64,000 nucleotides of DNA from Malaya genurostris (Eukaryota; Arthropoda; Insecta; Diptera; Culicidae). Positions within the stretch are counted from its first letter, which is position 1. Each line of letters begins with the position of its first letter. The notes below the pieces were generated by a model. It searched no databases. It saw nothing but the letters and a program-made list of their open reading frames with translations, and had not been told where the DNA came from. The translations under genes and the position numbers were made by a program. The stretch is taken from NCBI RefSeq assembly GCF_030247185.1, contig NC_080572.1:99125198-99189197 (forward strand). The letters run 5' to 3'. Shown here piece by piece: positions 22,773 through 34,755 of the stretch.

Positions 22773-25330
22773 ACCATTCCAAAGCTACTACCGATCAAAT
22801 TTATAGTAACACGAAAGCATACCCAAGCATACCATATTTCCATCATATTAACTTATGAAATTAAATTTGGATTCTGCTTGGATGTAAAATTCAGCTAAAT
22901 TAGTTGTAAATTTATAGACATGATTCATATTTACATGCTTTATCAATACAATTAGTGAATCTATCGAGACGCAAAATCACATAATTTTCTCGTAGTATGG
23001 ACTAATGCTAGGAAATATTGCATTGATTTACATCAATTTATCGAATGCTAGCTCGAAAATAAAGGTTGTATAAAACGAACACATTCATCGATGAAACGGA
23101 AACATCGCAAAACCAACTGCTGTTAACAAAATTACTTAGCGTAACGCATTATTTATAAAAACTTGAAGCAGCGCAGGTTTTTTTTCTACATAGCTTTTAT
23201 CATCATTCCCATCAGAACCTAACACATCAAAAAATGTAATTTGCGCCTATCAAAAACGTGCGTTTGGATTGCTCAATCGCCGCCGCCGTGAACCGATTGT
23301 CTAACCGGAATCGTCATGTCACGTGTGCTCTGCCAAAGTTGTCGCTGGAAAGAAAACTGAAAACACAACTCCACCTGGGTGCTAAATTGACCGAGACACT
23401 TTCAGTTTTGAAACCAGCCAACAACTGGTAAATTACTAGCAAAGTAAATCACAATATCACCATCCGGCAGTTCTGGGATGACGGCTGGGTGACGAGAGAA
23501 CCGCACCGCTCGAATGCAGTGACATTGATGAATTCCGAACCCATGGTTGGACCGGTAATGTCTCCCCGTGCTCTTATCGTGCCAGACGAAGCGCGTCCTT
23601 GAGCACACTAATTTGCCTAGGCACGATGATGACGAAGGTGAAGGGATGAAAACTAGTCGTTTGTTGGGCACCGATTTCGTAAGGGGACTTTGGGTTGGGC
23701 CTCGAATACCCGGGCAGCCACGGTATGTCGCACGATGGGATGTGATTAGATTACTTCAACTGTGACAGCAGTCGAGGTGGAACTAATGCGACTGAAATGG
23801 GGGGATGCATGCGTGTCTTGGCTCACCGAAACAGTTTAAATAGTAAAAGTGAGAAAGTGAACGTCGTGCTATAACCACTTTCAATCTACTGTGTTATAAA
23901 ATGTCACAGAATTATATTGATGTTTGAATCTTTTCCAAAATTATGGGAATATTCCTAACTGAAACAAATTTTAAAACACCTAAGATATATGTGTAGTTAT
24001 ACACCGGAAATTAACTTCGTTGCATACACAACAAAGCGACGAACCAAACTAAGCACTTTTTTCCACACCCAAAACCGTTCATACACCACCTACTCCAGCT
24101 AATTCCACCAAACCAGAAAATCATTCATTAATCTTCTCGTTCTCACCGGTCGACTGTAGAATTAAGGTGATTAAACTCCTGGTACCCGCCCGAACCGAGA
24201 AACAGCCGTTCCCAGATCCGTATCGAAACACATTTAGATTCCTCAATCACACACAGTCAATCGCAAAGACAAAATTTCTTCTACGATGGGATGAAAGTAT
24301 GAAGCGTTACTATGACTGTCTGTACATCTAGAACTTCTAAGCAATTTGCTCGTCATCTTGAGGTCTCGCTGTCGCTGTCAGGTTGTGTGTTAACAGCATA
24401 TTGACGTATTAATGATTAAATTATTGAAATCAGAATTCGAATATGAATAATTTGGTGGCTCTGCTGAACTCAGGCTCAGACCTCGAGCCTACGCTCGGAA
24501 CTGATTTATACTTGTCCAAAACAGCGCTTTTTTCCAACAAGTTGTTACCAAGTATGCCGTCGGCCGGTCGATCGATTTTAGCTTGTACTGCATGTTGTTC
24601 AACATCACCCCTCACAAGACGAACCGATGATCGTCATCTCTGGTGGGGACACGGCATCGGAGAATCACGCCCGGGATGTACGATGGGTAAAAAGGCGACC
24701 CCGAGCACGCGCGCGTGGGTGTAAATTTGCTCACACTTTTGCCCTCGTCGGACGATCCCATCATGAGTCTCGCGTGGCCTAAACTGCTGTGTAGTCCCAC
24801 GGCGAGTAATTAGAAAAACTTTCCAGTAAACCTGAGCTCTTGTCTCAGTCGAATTTGCGCCGAAAAGTGCATCATCTAGAACATCGCAAAGGCACGAATT
24901 CTAACTGCGAATAACACCTATAATCAGAAAGCGCGTATGATGATCGGCTTTGCGTACAAATCACCACCGAGGCAACGGAGAAACCTCCGAGGAAGATTGC
25001 AGAAAGATCCGTGGATCACACCCGGCAACGATGGCGATCATGTCTCGTTTCGTTTTATGCTGAAATTATACAAATTATCCCCACGCCAATCGGCCAATGT
25101 TTGTTTGTTTTTTCCTGCTGGGCTGCGGCGCGCATCGCTCGACGGCGGCTTCGTGTGCCGAGAAGAAGATTGATCATCATATTTCATGACCCGCGATGAC
25201 GCATGTGTCGGCATTTCGTCGCCGTCCAAATTGGCCCCTGGGAGATTCGCGCCTCTTCCAGCGAGACCGGTGTGACATGATTAGAGACAATACGCCAATG
25301 TCGTCGGTCTAATGGTTTCCTGGTCCATAC
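22773..25330. other. Mostly non-repetitive island, GC-richer from 23.2 kb
   Basis: No gene could be supported. ORFs on both strands (for example about 89 codons at 23402-23671 minus) carry no recognisable domain. The stretch lacks the repeat families seen elsewhere. Its position downstream of candidate first exons would suit intronic regulatory DNA; that is inference. Confidence 0.4.
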
Positions 25331-26064
25331 GAGAAAAGAATTTTATCTCCCAGTAATTTTTTTCTCTTTTCGCCAACAATTTTAGTAGTGGCTTTGCACA
25401 CAGCAAGTATTTCTGAAAAAAATGACATTGTTCAGATATACACATGAAACCTAACAGTAAGAATCAATTGGATTCTGTAAAATATTAAATTCCGTGGAAC
25501 AAATCAACATAAATTTTTAATTTTTTTTTTTGACAAAACTAAGTATCAGTTGGGTCATGCGGGTATTTGCAAGAACATTTCCAGCTCGTGTCATCTTCCA
25601 CTGGGATGGGATGGGCTCCATCCCAAAGGTGATTGATTAAATTATATGTTACGGTTTAAGGTCTTAATTTCGGGGTTTCGATGATTACATGCAATGCTCG
25701 AAAAAAATTAGGTTCACGTGGACTTTTTGTTTTATTCGCGAAGCAAACAGGTCGATGTGCTGAGTTGCTTCAATGTGGATACTGATTGAATAATTATTGA
25801 TTAACATCTCCGATGAAATATTTGTTTCTGGAAAAAAATTACTATGATTCTCAACCTGTTCATTTTTAGTTCCATTTTTTGCTTAGCAGATTGGATCTAT
25901 CATGTAACAAATAACTACTATCCGGCGCTCATGACTAGGTGTCAAGCAGAAAAACGTGTCCTTAGAAAATTTTCAGAGCAACGTGTTTGTCATACGATTC
26001 ATTCGATGAGAATCGAGAGGTTTTTCTAATTATGAAGCAGGGAAAAGCCGGTTGGAGCTAGTTA
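25331..26064. other. AT-rich stretch, nothing recognised
   Basis: No ORF with a domain, no clear repeat boundary and no RNA gene are seen. Confidence 0.35.
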
Positions 26065-26305
26065 TAGGGTAACAGAGGTATTTTGGCCCACTTTAGGATT
26101 GATTTTATTTTGGCCCACTTTGTACAAATATCCACCAAATGTTGTGATATCTTTGAAAAATCCTTCCGCAATAGGTAATTTAATATGATAGGCATCAAAT
26201 TGATGCAAAATGGGTTACTTAACATGGATAAAATCTGATAAAATCGATAAAGTTTGTTAGGTGGGCCAAAATATATGAAGTGGCCAAAATACCTCTGTTA
26301 CCCTA
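26065..26305. mobile_element. 241-bp MITE with TAGGGTAACAGAGG termini
   Basis: The first ~28 bases (TAGGGTAACAGAGGTATTTT, then GGCCCACTT) are matched in reverse complement by the last ~28, with one base of difference. The internal CTTTAGGATTGATTTTATT and CCACTTTGTAC blocks are short and non-coding. The target duplication is not clear. Confidence 0.8.
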
Positions 26306-26333
26306 TTTAAAATTTCTCTTCAACAGGCCTACA

Positions 26334-26495
26334 ATCCATTAATGACGCTATTTTGTTGGTCAGTGGAGGCTGCAAATTAATTTTCGCCGACGATTTGAAA
26401 CTATACTTTGAAATACGCTCTATTGATGACTGCGTCCGTCTTTAAAAGCTTCTGGATAAATTCGTTACCTGGTGTCGAAGGAACTGGCTTATATT
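26334..26495 (+). pseudogene. Non-LTR reverse-transcriptase fragment (catalytic FADD)
   Basis: Translation on the plus strand gives INDAILLVSGGCKLIFADD, then LKLYFEIRSIDDCVRL, a stop and KLLDKFVTWCRRNWLIFN. FADD followed by LKLY is the palm C motif of non-LTR reverse transcriptases, and DKFVTWCxxNWL is the usual following helix. It is about 54 residues with one in-frame stop and ends where mariner sequence begins. It is a Jockey/CR1/R1-like relic; the clade is uncertain. Confidence 0.75.
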
Positions 26496-26504
26496 CAATT
26501 TTCG

Positions 26505-27370
26505 GTATGGCCATCAGAGCCATCGTATCTAGGGTGCTGAAACGAGTTCCACGGAGCGGTTTCTTGAGTCGACCGAATAGATAAAAGTCGCAGGGAGCCA
26601 AATCAGGTGGATTCGGTGGTTACTGAATGGTATTCGTTTCGTTTTTAGCCAAATGTTCACAGATAACGTTGACTTTTACAAATGTCCAGGTATCAAGCTG
26701 AAAATGATCACTTCACTACGATTTCTCAAGAACTTAACACTGAATAAATTGTGTGGCTAGCTAAAAAATCCATTCTATGCATCAATGTAATCTCCTTCAC
26801 GAGTAATACAATCCGTCTAATACCTATCTAACTTCTTGATGCCGTGCTTGTAGGAACATTTGCCTTTTGCCTTAAAAAAGGCTTCACATTCATTTGAGAT
26901 TAATTTCTTACCGGTGAGAACCGGTGGTAACTTACCCAGCTGGCGGTTGTGCCTTTGGACACTTCGGATGTGGTTCACCGGCTGCTATTCACTCTGATGA
27001 TAATCGTTTTGATTCTGCAGTGATGGATCCATGTTACATCCATTGTAATATATTGATGCCAAAATTTCGATTGATTACTTGTAAACTTGGCCAAAAACTG
27101 TTCATGAACATCAATACGTTGTTGTTTTTGGTCGACTGTGAGTAAACGTGGCACCCACCTTGAAAAGAGCTTCCTCACGATCAAATGTTCATGCATAATT
27201 GTAAGCATACTGCCTTCTGATATATTTATGGCCTCAGCTATCTCACGCAATTTAATTTTACGATTAGATATAATAAATTTGCGGACGTTTTCGTTGTTTT
27301 CTGGAGAAACCACCACAATTGGACGACCAGAACGTTCACCATCATCGGTATCCGTACATTACGTTTAAGG
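26505..27370 (-). pseudogene. Mariner transposase relics (two overlapping fragments)
   Basis: 27316 to 26975 encodes an N-terminal half with a second helix-turn-helix (IKLREIAEAINISEGSM), the WVPRLL linker motif and the first catalytic region TMDVTWIHH, where the usual Glu after the Asp is Val. Near 26900-26790 a C-terminal end (KHGIKKLDR...ITLMHR, frameshifted) follows too soon, so the middle is deleted. From 26620 to 26505 a separate C-terminal fragment reads PPDLAPCDFYLFGRLKKPLR, which carries the third Asp. None is functional. Confidence 0.8.
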
Positions 27371-28195
27371 GGCGGGTATGGTCTAACACTTTTGAAAAAT
27401 CATTTATTATTTTCTTTTTTTTTTCTTATAGTAAAACATTTTGAGAACATTCTGTGAAATTTTCAAGTCTATCGGAACAAAACTCTAAAAGTTGTAGACC
27501 TTTACTTTTTCTTATGTCATACTGCGCAGAAGTAAGAGCTCGGCACACAGGCCCAAGATTACAGCTGCGTTTGACTTAAAAACTTGACAACACATTTTTG
27601 ATATGTTTCATTATAACAAATTATAAAAGAAAAATATAATTTTTGAAATTGTGAAAGTCCGTGTCCATCGTCATTAAAAAACTGCTGCACCATTTTTTTT
27701 AATTCTGCACACAATTTCTACATATAAAATACCAGACCCCAACACTTCCCTTTTCGTTACTTTGTTACTTTGGAGGGGTTTTACAGCTACAAAATGGCAG
27801 ATATTTTGGTGAAAAATCGTAGTTTTCGCTTTTAACAACCACCAAAAATTCAAAAAATGAGCCCGGATAACACTTTTGAAGCTATTGATGAACTTATATA
27901 GTTTTTTTTTCATCGAAAAATCGATTTTAATCGAAATATCATGAATTTTCATACAAGGTCTTTTGAAAGTTGGTAGTTTATAAACGTCACGCGGATTTGA
28001 CAATAATAGCACCATCTGTGTGTTAGTCTTATTGAGTGATGTGCTATTTCTCAACTAGGGATCATCCAGGAAGATACCACGAAAGCAAACTAGCAATCAT
28101 CAGATAATGGTTTTGTCCTGAAACTTGGGCATAGAGTTAAACAAGAAAATAATTTCCTCACGGAAAGACCAAAATCAGCATTTTGGCGAAAAAAT
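27371..28195. other. Decayed repeat, no gene
   Basis: Starts GGGGCGGGTATGGTCTAAC with a T-rich block at 27400-27430. Its minus-strand ORF (27674-28054) has no recognisable domain. It is probably an old non-autonomous element. Confidence 0.35.
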
Positions 28196-29370
28196 TAGTT
28201 GATTTTCTGATTTTAGTTAGTTATTTTTTGAGACAACTAAAAAAATCTTACTTTTGCTAATTTAGATTTTTTAATTCTTATTTCCTTAATAATAATAATA
28301 AAATATTTGTTGAAATGGCTATTTTTTTAGTTAAATTCACCATTCAAACGTGCTGTCATTTCTTAGCTAAGGCACACTTCATTTCCATTCAACTAATTTT
28401 TTAGTTGAATTAGAGAAATAAAACGTTGTTTTCAACCAATATAAATGGTTGAATTGGCTTCTGAAATTTGCAGCTATATGGCACACTATCTCTGATAAAA
28501 CGTTAACACCATAATGATTACTAGCCACTAGACTACTACACACTACTACCGAAAAAAAAATTCAATCGCGGTTGTCTTTTCTATATTGGCAGGTATAAAT
28601 ACGATGTTCTATTGAAAAAAAAGACATAAACGAAACATAAATTTCTTTTTGAAAACTTTTCTTCTAAATCGCTGTTTTCTTCATTCGACTTCGCGAAATC
28701 GACTCTCTCACTGAAAATTTTGAGCACTCGGAAAACAAAAACCGAATACAAGTAGCACACCGGACGGCGTAGCCCGGAAGGTTGGAAGATACAAAAAACA
28801 TCATTTGACATATACAATTAGAGTGCAACATTCGAAACTCACTTCACTATTCCGCGTAAAAACATTACTACGCACAATCGCTTCAAATGCGCACAAATTC
28901 TGAATAAATACACTTTCCACTAAGAGTTTACGTCATTTTACATATCGGTCTAGAAATTTATATATGGATATATCGTAACACATGCGAAAAACTTCAAAAC
29001 AATTTACAAGCAGTTTCAACAAGACTGTCCTTTTTAGATTTTTAATGGATTGTTTTGCTTTGAAAATTCTCATGAGTTTTTGGCTAATAAACTTGTTAAT
29101 AAAACCAATTTCATTTTTGTTTTCTTTGTGCTGTCCTTCAGCAATGATGGTGATAGATAAATAGAAAGAAATTTTCTGATTTTAATAACAAAATTAGTTG
29201 TCAATGAGAATTTCTTGTTGGATTGAAATATTGCTGGTTTGTGTCCAGGATATTCGCCAACTAAACATATCCTCTAAAAATAAGAGTTTTTTTTCAGCAA
29301 AGTAAATTCTCAATTTTAACTAATTTCATAGTTATTTTGGATATTTTGTTGTTAAAATCAACAAATTCAA
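28196..29370. mobile_element. Candidate non-autonomous element with AACTAA-rich inverted ends
   Basis: The left end (AGTTGATTTTCTGATTTTAG, then TTAGTTATTTT) resembles the reverse complement of the right end (near 29310-29365: TTGTTGATTTTAACAAC, CAAAATAACTATGAAATTAG). Internal ACAACTAAAAAAAT and CAACTAATTTTTTAGTTGAA blocks are also palindromic. There is no ORF with a domain. The boundaries are approximate. Confidence 0.4.
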
Positions 29371-30284
29371 AAACAGTAATACGAATTAGACGCAGAGCTA
29401 ATTTCGGTCGTTCCGTGCTGTATGGGCAATATGTGCTACTATTTTGAATGTTTCATGTCGTGGCTTGTGAGTATTCTAACAACAAAACCAAATTCCAACA
29501 GAATACTTCCCCTCTGATTGTGGAATACCGATTGATTTCATCACTGACTATTCACGATCCAATCCTGCACCCATCTGTCGATTTGCAGCGGAAAAAGATC
29601 GATTTGCATAAAAATGCATATCTAGTGCGAGTGTATTTGTGTTGTTTTTGGTTAAGCGTGGAGAGGCGCTGCGTGCGCCATGCCGACAGCAATGTCCATC
29701 AGCGGAATCGGATGTTCATACCGCACCTAAATAGTAATGAATCTCAATTGGGGATGGCTGGTAAACTTTGTGCACTGATGATTTATTCTGTGGTAGTCGA
29801 TTGCGAAACATTCGGCGTTCCAACTGCCTTTTATTGCCCCAACCGTCCCAAGTTGACCTGATTCTGTCGATCAGCTGGCCGATGAAGCTATTCGGTTTGA
29901 CCGGTGATGTTTACTAGGTGTATGCGATATAAGGGTTTTTAATGGGCCAAATCAAATGCGTACTGATTGAATCTCGATGAGAACATCTATGTTATAAAAC
30001 AATTTTTAGTATTTTGCATAATTGACGATCATACATCAGTAAACTTTTTTTCTTAGTAAATTATTTGTCGAATACATTAAAAATTCCGGTAAAAAGTACT
30101 CAGCCGGATTCTGACGTAACGACTGCGCGGTACTCACGATGATAATGAACTAAATAACGGACACATTCTGATATGGCACTCGATTGATTACGGCGTGAAA
30201 AACACGGGAAGCGCGGACTAGCTTAGATCACGATACTATGCATAGACGGAAAATAGATTAAGGTTTAATCTCAAGAGGCAACGA
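29371..30284. other. Non-repetitive region with an unassigned 137-codon ORF
   Basis: A plus-strand ORF (29448-29861) has no domain, signal peptide or splice support that I recognise, and its composition looks non-coding. The last 150 bases would be the 5' leader of exon candidate C. Confidence 0.35.
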
Positions 30285-30358
30285 ATGGCGGCTGGTTACT
30301 ATCAGCTACTGTCAAGAGTTGACAAATTAGAAATCGATACAATCAAGCGTGACGTCAG
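30285..30358 (+). CDS. Candidate first coding exon C
   Basis: ACGAATGG is an acceptable start context. The frame reads MAAGYYQLLSRVDKLEID and continues to 24 codons plus 2 nt, ending at a textbook donor, GTCAG|GTGAGTC. It has the same phase (2) and strand as candidates A and B. The peptide is not recognised. It could be an alternative first exon of the same gene or a chance start-donor pair. Confidence 0.38.
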
Positions 30359-32774
30359 GTGAGTCTTTTTGCTAGCGCAATCCCCTCTTTCTAATGGGAA
30401 TAAGGGTTAAGCTAGGTGGGCTAAAACACCACACAAATTTTTCTTCAATAAACAACCAGGCCGGAAGACTGGAACGTGATTTGCGTCCAGTATGAAGCAG
30501 TCACTCATATCGTGTGGAAGCAGAAGTCGTAAAATCCAACCAACAACTTCCAGATTTTCAGACCAACGGTCGACCATGAAGACGGCTTATGGTCATAAAT
30601 TTACGTACCTGACGGACCTTCTAGGCATGTATAGGAATACTATACAGGCGTACCGGCACGTGCGTTTGTTACCCGAAGATCACATATCTTAGTTAGTAAA
30701 GTGCCAACTCTCACTCTTAAAAGCACGTGTGAATAGCGGTTCAACCGGTCTTTGGATATCCGAACAGATTGAGATCTTGGTAGTTCGGTTTCGGGATATG
30801 ATAGATGCGTCAAAACACATGGTGTCCAGTCAGTTTTCTGTTCAGCGTCTTCAGACGACTTTCTTCATTCATAGATTTTTTTTCCTAGAGATTTTATCAA
30901 GTTGACAAATTTGTAGTGCACCATTTGTTTGTTTTACTTTGTCGTTGATATGAGCTGTGTGTGACCGACAGCGGAATTACGCGCATAAATTTAAAGCGTG
31001 TTCCGTTTACATTATTTGGGCACAATTTCAACACACCAGGCCGAATTCCTAGGAACTCGTCTCCGCCAGAGTAAGGGTCACTTCAGAAAGCGAAAACTGG
31101 ATTAATAAAGCAAGCAAGAGGTTGTCATGTGTTAGCTATTTGCTTCTTGGAAGCCGCGACCGTACTGTCACAGTGCTTAGTGAGATGAGTGACAACCGCA
31201 TATACTTGGTAAAGATTTTTTAATGGGTTAGAAGTGAATCAAGTGTATTAACACTGTACAGTATCAACCTTGTCCCACATTTTTGCGCACCTCGTGAGAA
31301 TCTAGATTATTTTAATAATTTCAAAAAATAAATCGGATAAAAAACCTGAGAAGCAAAACCTCTAGTCACCAATAAGATACTTCATTCGAACTGAAGTTTT
31401 ACGGATTCAGCACTTTTTATTTCCGGGCTAGCGGCTCAAACAATCGAGCCTCTGCTTGGAGTACAAATTATCTACGATGTTTAATTCAATCTCAGGATAG
31501 TACCAGCATCAAATCATCGAACAGCTACCAACGAACACACTCAATGGCGTCCTGATCGATATCAGCTGACGTTGCCGCCTCAGCGTTTCCTAAACCGACA
31601 ACCCGTAGGATGTTTATCAGTTGTCGGAGAAGTCTAACAGCCCGGTAAAAATGTGCAATCAGCTTACCACCAAACGTATTTAGTTCAGTCAGCGCAATAT
31701 TTATGGCAGCACCAAAACTAAACCGCTGACAGAGAAATTTACAACCTCCCCACAGACGCGGGAAGCCGAAATCGTCCCTCTTCGAGCGTGATTATAACGA
31801 TTTTTTGTTTGCATACTGCTGTTCCCGGTGAAGCCGGGAAGTCGAATGTTCGGAAAACTGCCGCAGCATTGCAGCAGCAAGAAGCATTTCACGATCAAAA
31901 GTCAGGCCACTTAAGTTATTAAAATTATTATCACAGGTTTGCAATCTTCTTTCTCGCTCCTTTACCGCGTGAGGTTTCCAGCCATGCTGTTTCCCACTCC
32001 GACGATGTTTTTTTTCTTGTTGCCGTACCCGGTTCCCTCCTGTTCCACACGAACACGATCGGGAACCTATCGCGCGTCTTTTGGGTGGTTAACCCACACC
32101 GCACCGCGATCGGCCAACCATTCGACGACGTTGTCTAATTCGATCCAATTAAAAATCGCAGCTCACCAATAACGGAGAGGCGGCATCGCGGCCGTTGACA
32201 GTTTGGAGGTTTGGAGGACAGGGCGCGTGAACTTTGCGCATTCATTTATAGGCAAAGCATTTGCCTTGCACAACGATCGGCGTTGTCGTGTGCCGCCCAT
32301 TTGATGTTCCATCAGTGGGGGACTAGGCAGCGATGAAAGCCGCTTTCCATACTTACTTATGAGCACACGAATCAACTATCGCCAGTAGTTGGTAGATAGC
32401 AGAAAGTGGTACTCGAATATGGTGACGAATATGGTGACAATGTAGGTTGTTGTATTATTTTTGTAAATTATTGTGAATACTCATTTCGGGTTTTTTAATA
32501 CTTATTTTAAGGTTTCAATTACAAATCTATTCGTAGTTATTTAAAAACTACCTTTACTTACTCAGTTCTAAAAAATGTTAATAAAACTGACAGATATCTT
32601 CGATATATTTATAATTGGTCATATCCGTCTAACTTCTAGCATCGAATTGATGTATATTGTTACCATCAATTCAAAACTTTGAGAAATGCAATCAAATCCG
32701 GTGACTGGGTAACACTGAAATTGATATTTAGGTATTTAGATTGACTTAATGCGTCTATATACAGTCTATATACA
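30359..32774. other. Mostly non-repetitive island, no gene supported
   Basis: GC-richer patches occur at 31500-32400. ORFs on both strands near 31700-32375 (60-77 codons) are without domains. No repeat family from the rest of the window was seen. Confidence 0.4.
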
Positions 32775-33220
32775 GGGAGGCGCAAAGGAATCTGACACAT
32801 TCTGTTCTCCGCTTACACTGAAACCAAACAAGGAAGGGAAAAATCGAACACGACATCGGAAAGTAGAGGAATGAAGGTTTATTTTCCTCTAGTGGTTTTT
32901 CATCATGGAACACGGGAGTGTCGCTCACCGCGTTGTTATTTTAACTCGTCTTTGAAGTATAAGTCGTGTGATACTCGTGCGATATTCGTGCGTTTAAAAG
33001 CCATTTTAAATCAGGGCCGAACATGCCGATGCCCACGCGTAATACTGTGAAGCTGTGGGTGGATTTTTTTTTAAAAACAGGTTCTGCGACCAAAATAAAA
33101 CCTTCGGAGCGGATTGTCCGGACACCAGTTAATGTTGAACGAGTTCGATCCGCTCTTGTGAAGAGTCTCGAGAGGTCAGGTAAGAAAGATGCGGCTACTC
33201 TTCAAAATTCTTTCTTATAG
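32775..33220 (+). pseudogene. Helix-turn-helix part of a mariner-like transposase (DUF4817 type)
   Basis: The frame at 33023-33220 reads MPMPTRNTVKLWVDFF, LKTGSATKIKPSERIVRTP and VNVERVRSALVKSLERS. This matches the pattern of the DUF4817 N-terminal domain of mariner-like elements: NTxKLWVxxFxxTGS, KPxGRxRTVRTPENVERVR. Upstream from 32905 (ATGGAACACGGGAG) the start region is frameshifted with stops. The element's outer end may be GGGAGGCGCAAAGGAATCTG at 32775. The catalytic domain is absent. Confidence 0.62.
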
Positions 33221-33289
33221 CCTTATAGCCTCATAATTTGCTATTGAATTTCATTTGGATCCGACTTCTGGCAATATGTGAAAATTACG

Positions 33290-33650
33290 GATAAAATGTG
33301 CACTCAATTTGCTCGGAAACGACTAAACCGATTTTCACAAACAAAGATTAAAATAAAAGGTCTTATAAAACTGGATGTTTAATTCTTCTACTTTGCAGAA
33401 CTTGTTAGTTTGTGGGCATATAAACTTAATTCCGCACTACTTGTCCCACTATTCCTGTTCCGGAAGTGCCGAAAGTGGTGACGAAATACTCCAAAAGCAG
33501 AACTTTCTTCGATTTATTTATCGATGCTTGAATCGATTTTCACGAATCTTGATTTAAATTAAAGCTCACAAGCTACTGTGAAATTTTATCCGGATCCGAC
33601 CTCCGATTTCGCAATTACAGGGCGTTAAGTGTCGAAGCTTTCAAATCGCT
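33290..33650 (+). repeat. Two degenerate units of the CTGAACCGATTTTCACA family
   Basis: Blocks GAAACGACTAAACCGATTTT (33313), TTCCTGTTCCGGAAGTGCC (33451), TGAATCGATTTTCACGAATC (33530) and CCGATTTCGCAATTACAGGG (33603) follow the family order. Confidence 0.6.
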
Positions 33651-34103
33651 ATATAAAATGACGATATAATACCGGTACGTGCTGGCACAGAAGAAGAAAA
33701 CACAACACGCTTCTACGAACGATGCACAAAGCGTGCTTCGTTCAATTTCGTACGCGCTAATAAGAAAACGAAACGGTTGCAAATATCTGCTACTGGTGTG
33801 TGATTCTAGTAAAGGTCGGCGCTGCGGTTGAAAGAAATCTTAGTTTTTTCATGATAAGTGCATTTGAAATACACTGATCTTTTTTCCAGAGAATTCTTTC
33901 GTACCCACGATCTTAACTAGATTCTATGAAACCAAACAATTCCGTACTGTACATTTCATTATATTCAATTCACTGAAGCAAATTCTCGTATTCAGTTTGC
34001 TTTCACATCTCATCCAAGTTAGTCGATAAAACAAAACCGCTTACGTTCGGGACGGAAGAAACCAGATACAGTATTGTGTAGTGAACAATAAAACGATCTC
34101 GAA
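33651..34103 (+). other. Leader of the ORF1-only element and flank
   Basis: Non-coding; the last 100 bases before the ATG at 34104 are probably the retroelement 5' UTR. The left boundary is unknown. Confidence 0.35.
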
Positions 34104-34755
34104 ATGAGTGAACCAAACGATCAAAAGATCCGCCGCTACGAAAGGATATATGTTAATTATTGTTGAATTCAGGCAGTGCAAAATTCGACTTCAATGCAAT
34201 AAGACAAAAAATGTTGTGCACATCCAGTTTTATAAAGAGTTATATGCAATTCAATTCGCAACAGCCAATAACAATGTGCATTATGTGGAACACGAAAACA
34301 TTAAGTACAACATTCCACTATATATGGAAAATAGTACTATAGAAGTGCGTGTGCATGATCTTCCTTCAAGCGTCATCGATCCTTATATTCGCAAAACTAT
34401 GTCCCAATACGGAGAAATTCTCTCTATCGCAAAAGAAAAGTGGAGAACTATTTCTCCGAAATTCTAAATGGCGTACGTTTGTTACGCATGCGCTTGAAGA
34501 GGGCTATACCTTCTTATGTAATTTTCGGTCAGAATACAATAATCCCGTGCAAATCACCTGTTACCTATGACAATTAGATGGCCGCATGTCAATATTGCCA
34601 AAAAGTTGTTCACCTGCTGTTCAGCCAAGGAAAAAAAACACAACAAGATCCAGCAAAAAAAAAAAAGAAAAATATTTTTTACTGTGTAACGGCCGCGTTA
34701 AACTTAAGTGTAAAGGAGCCGAATAAAAAAAACACTTTACGAAAAAAAAAAGAAT
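34104..34755 (+). mobile_element. ORF1-only non-LTR retroelement remnant (gag-like), copy 1
   Basis: An ATG at 34104 opens MSEPNDQKIRRYERIYVN and then a stop. A frameshifted continuation gives NVVHIQFYKELYAIQFA, NIKYNIPLYMENSTIEVRV and MSQYGEILSIAKEKWRTI. A further frame change leads to a zinc-knuckle-like CQYCQKVVHLLFS (34587-34625) in which the last Cys is Ser. It then passes straight into A-rich sequence, AAGGAGCCGAATAAAAAAA and a poly(A)-like end at ~34755, with no endonuclease or RT. The same protein family is seen at 59655-60356. Confidence 0.7.

Noticed and set aside
29448..29861. 137-codon ORF as a gene
   Set aside because: No domain, signal, splice or codon-use support; listed only as unassigned.
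33170..33190. GTCAG|GTAAGA donor-like site at 33178
   Set aside because: It lies within the transposase helix-turn-helix relic, where the GGTAAGAAAG is explained as decayed codons (SLERSGKKDAA).
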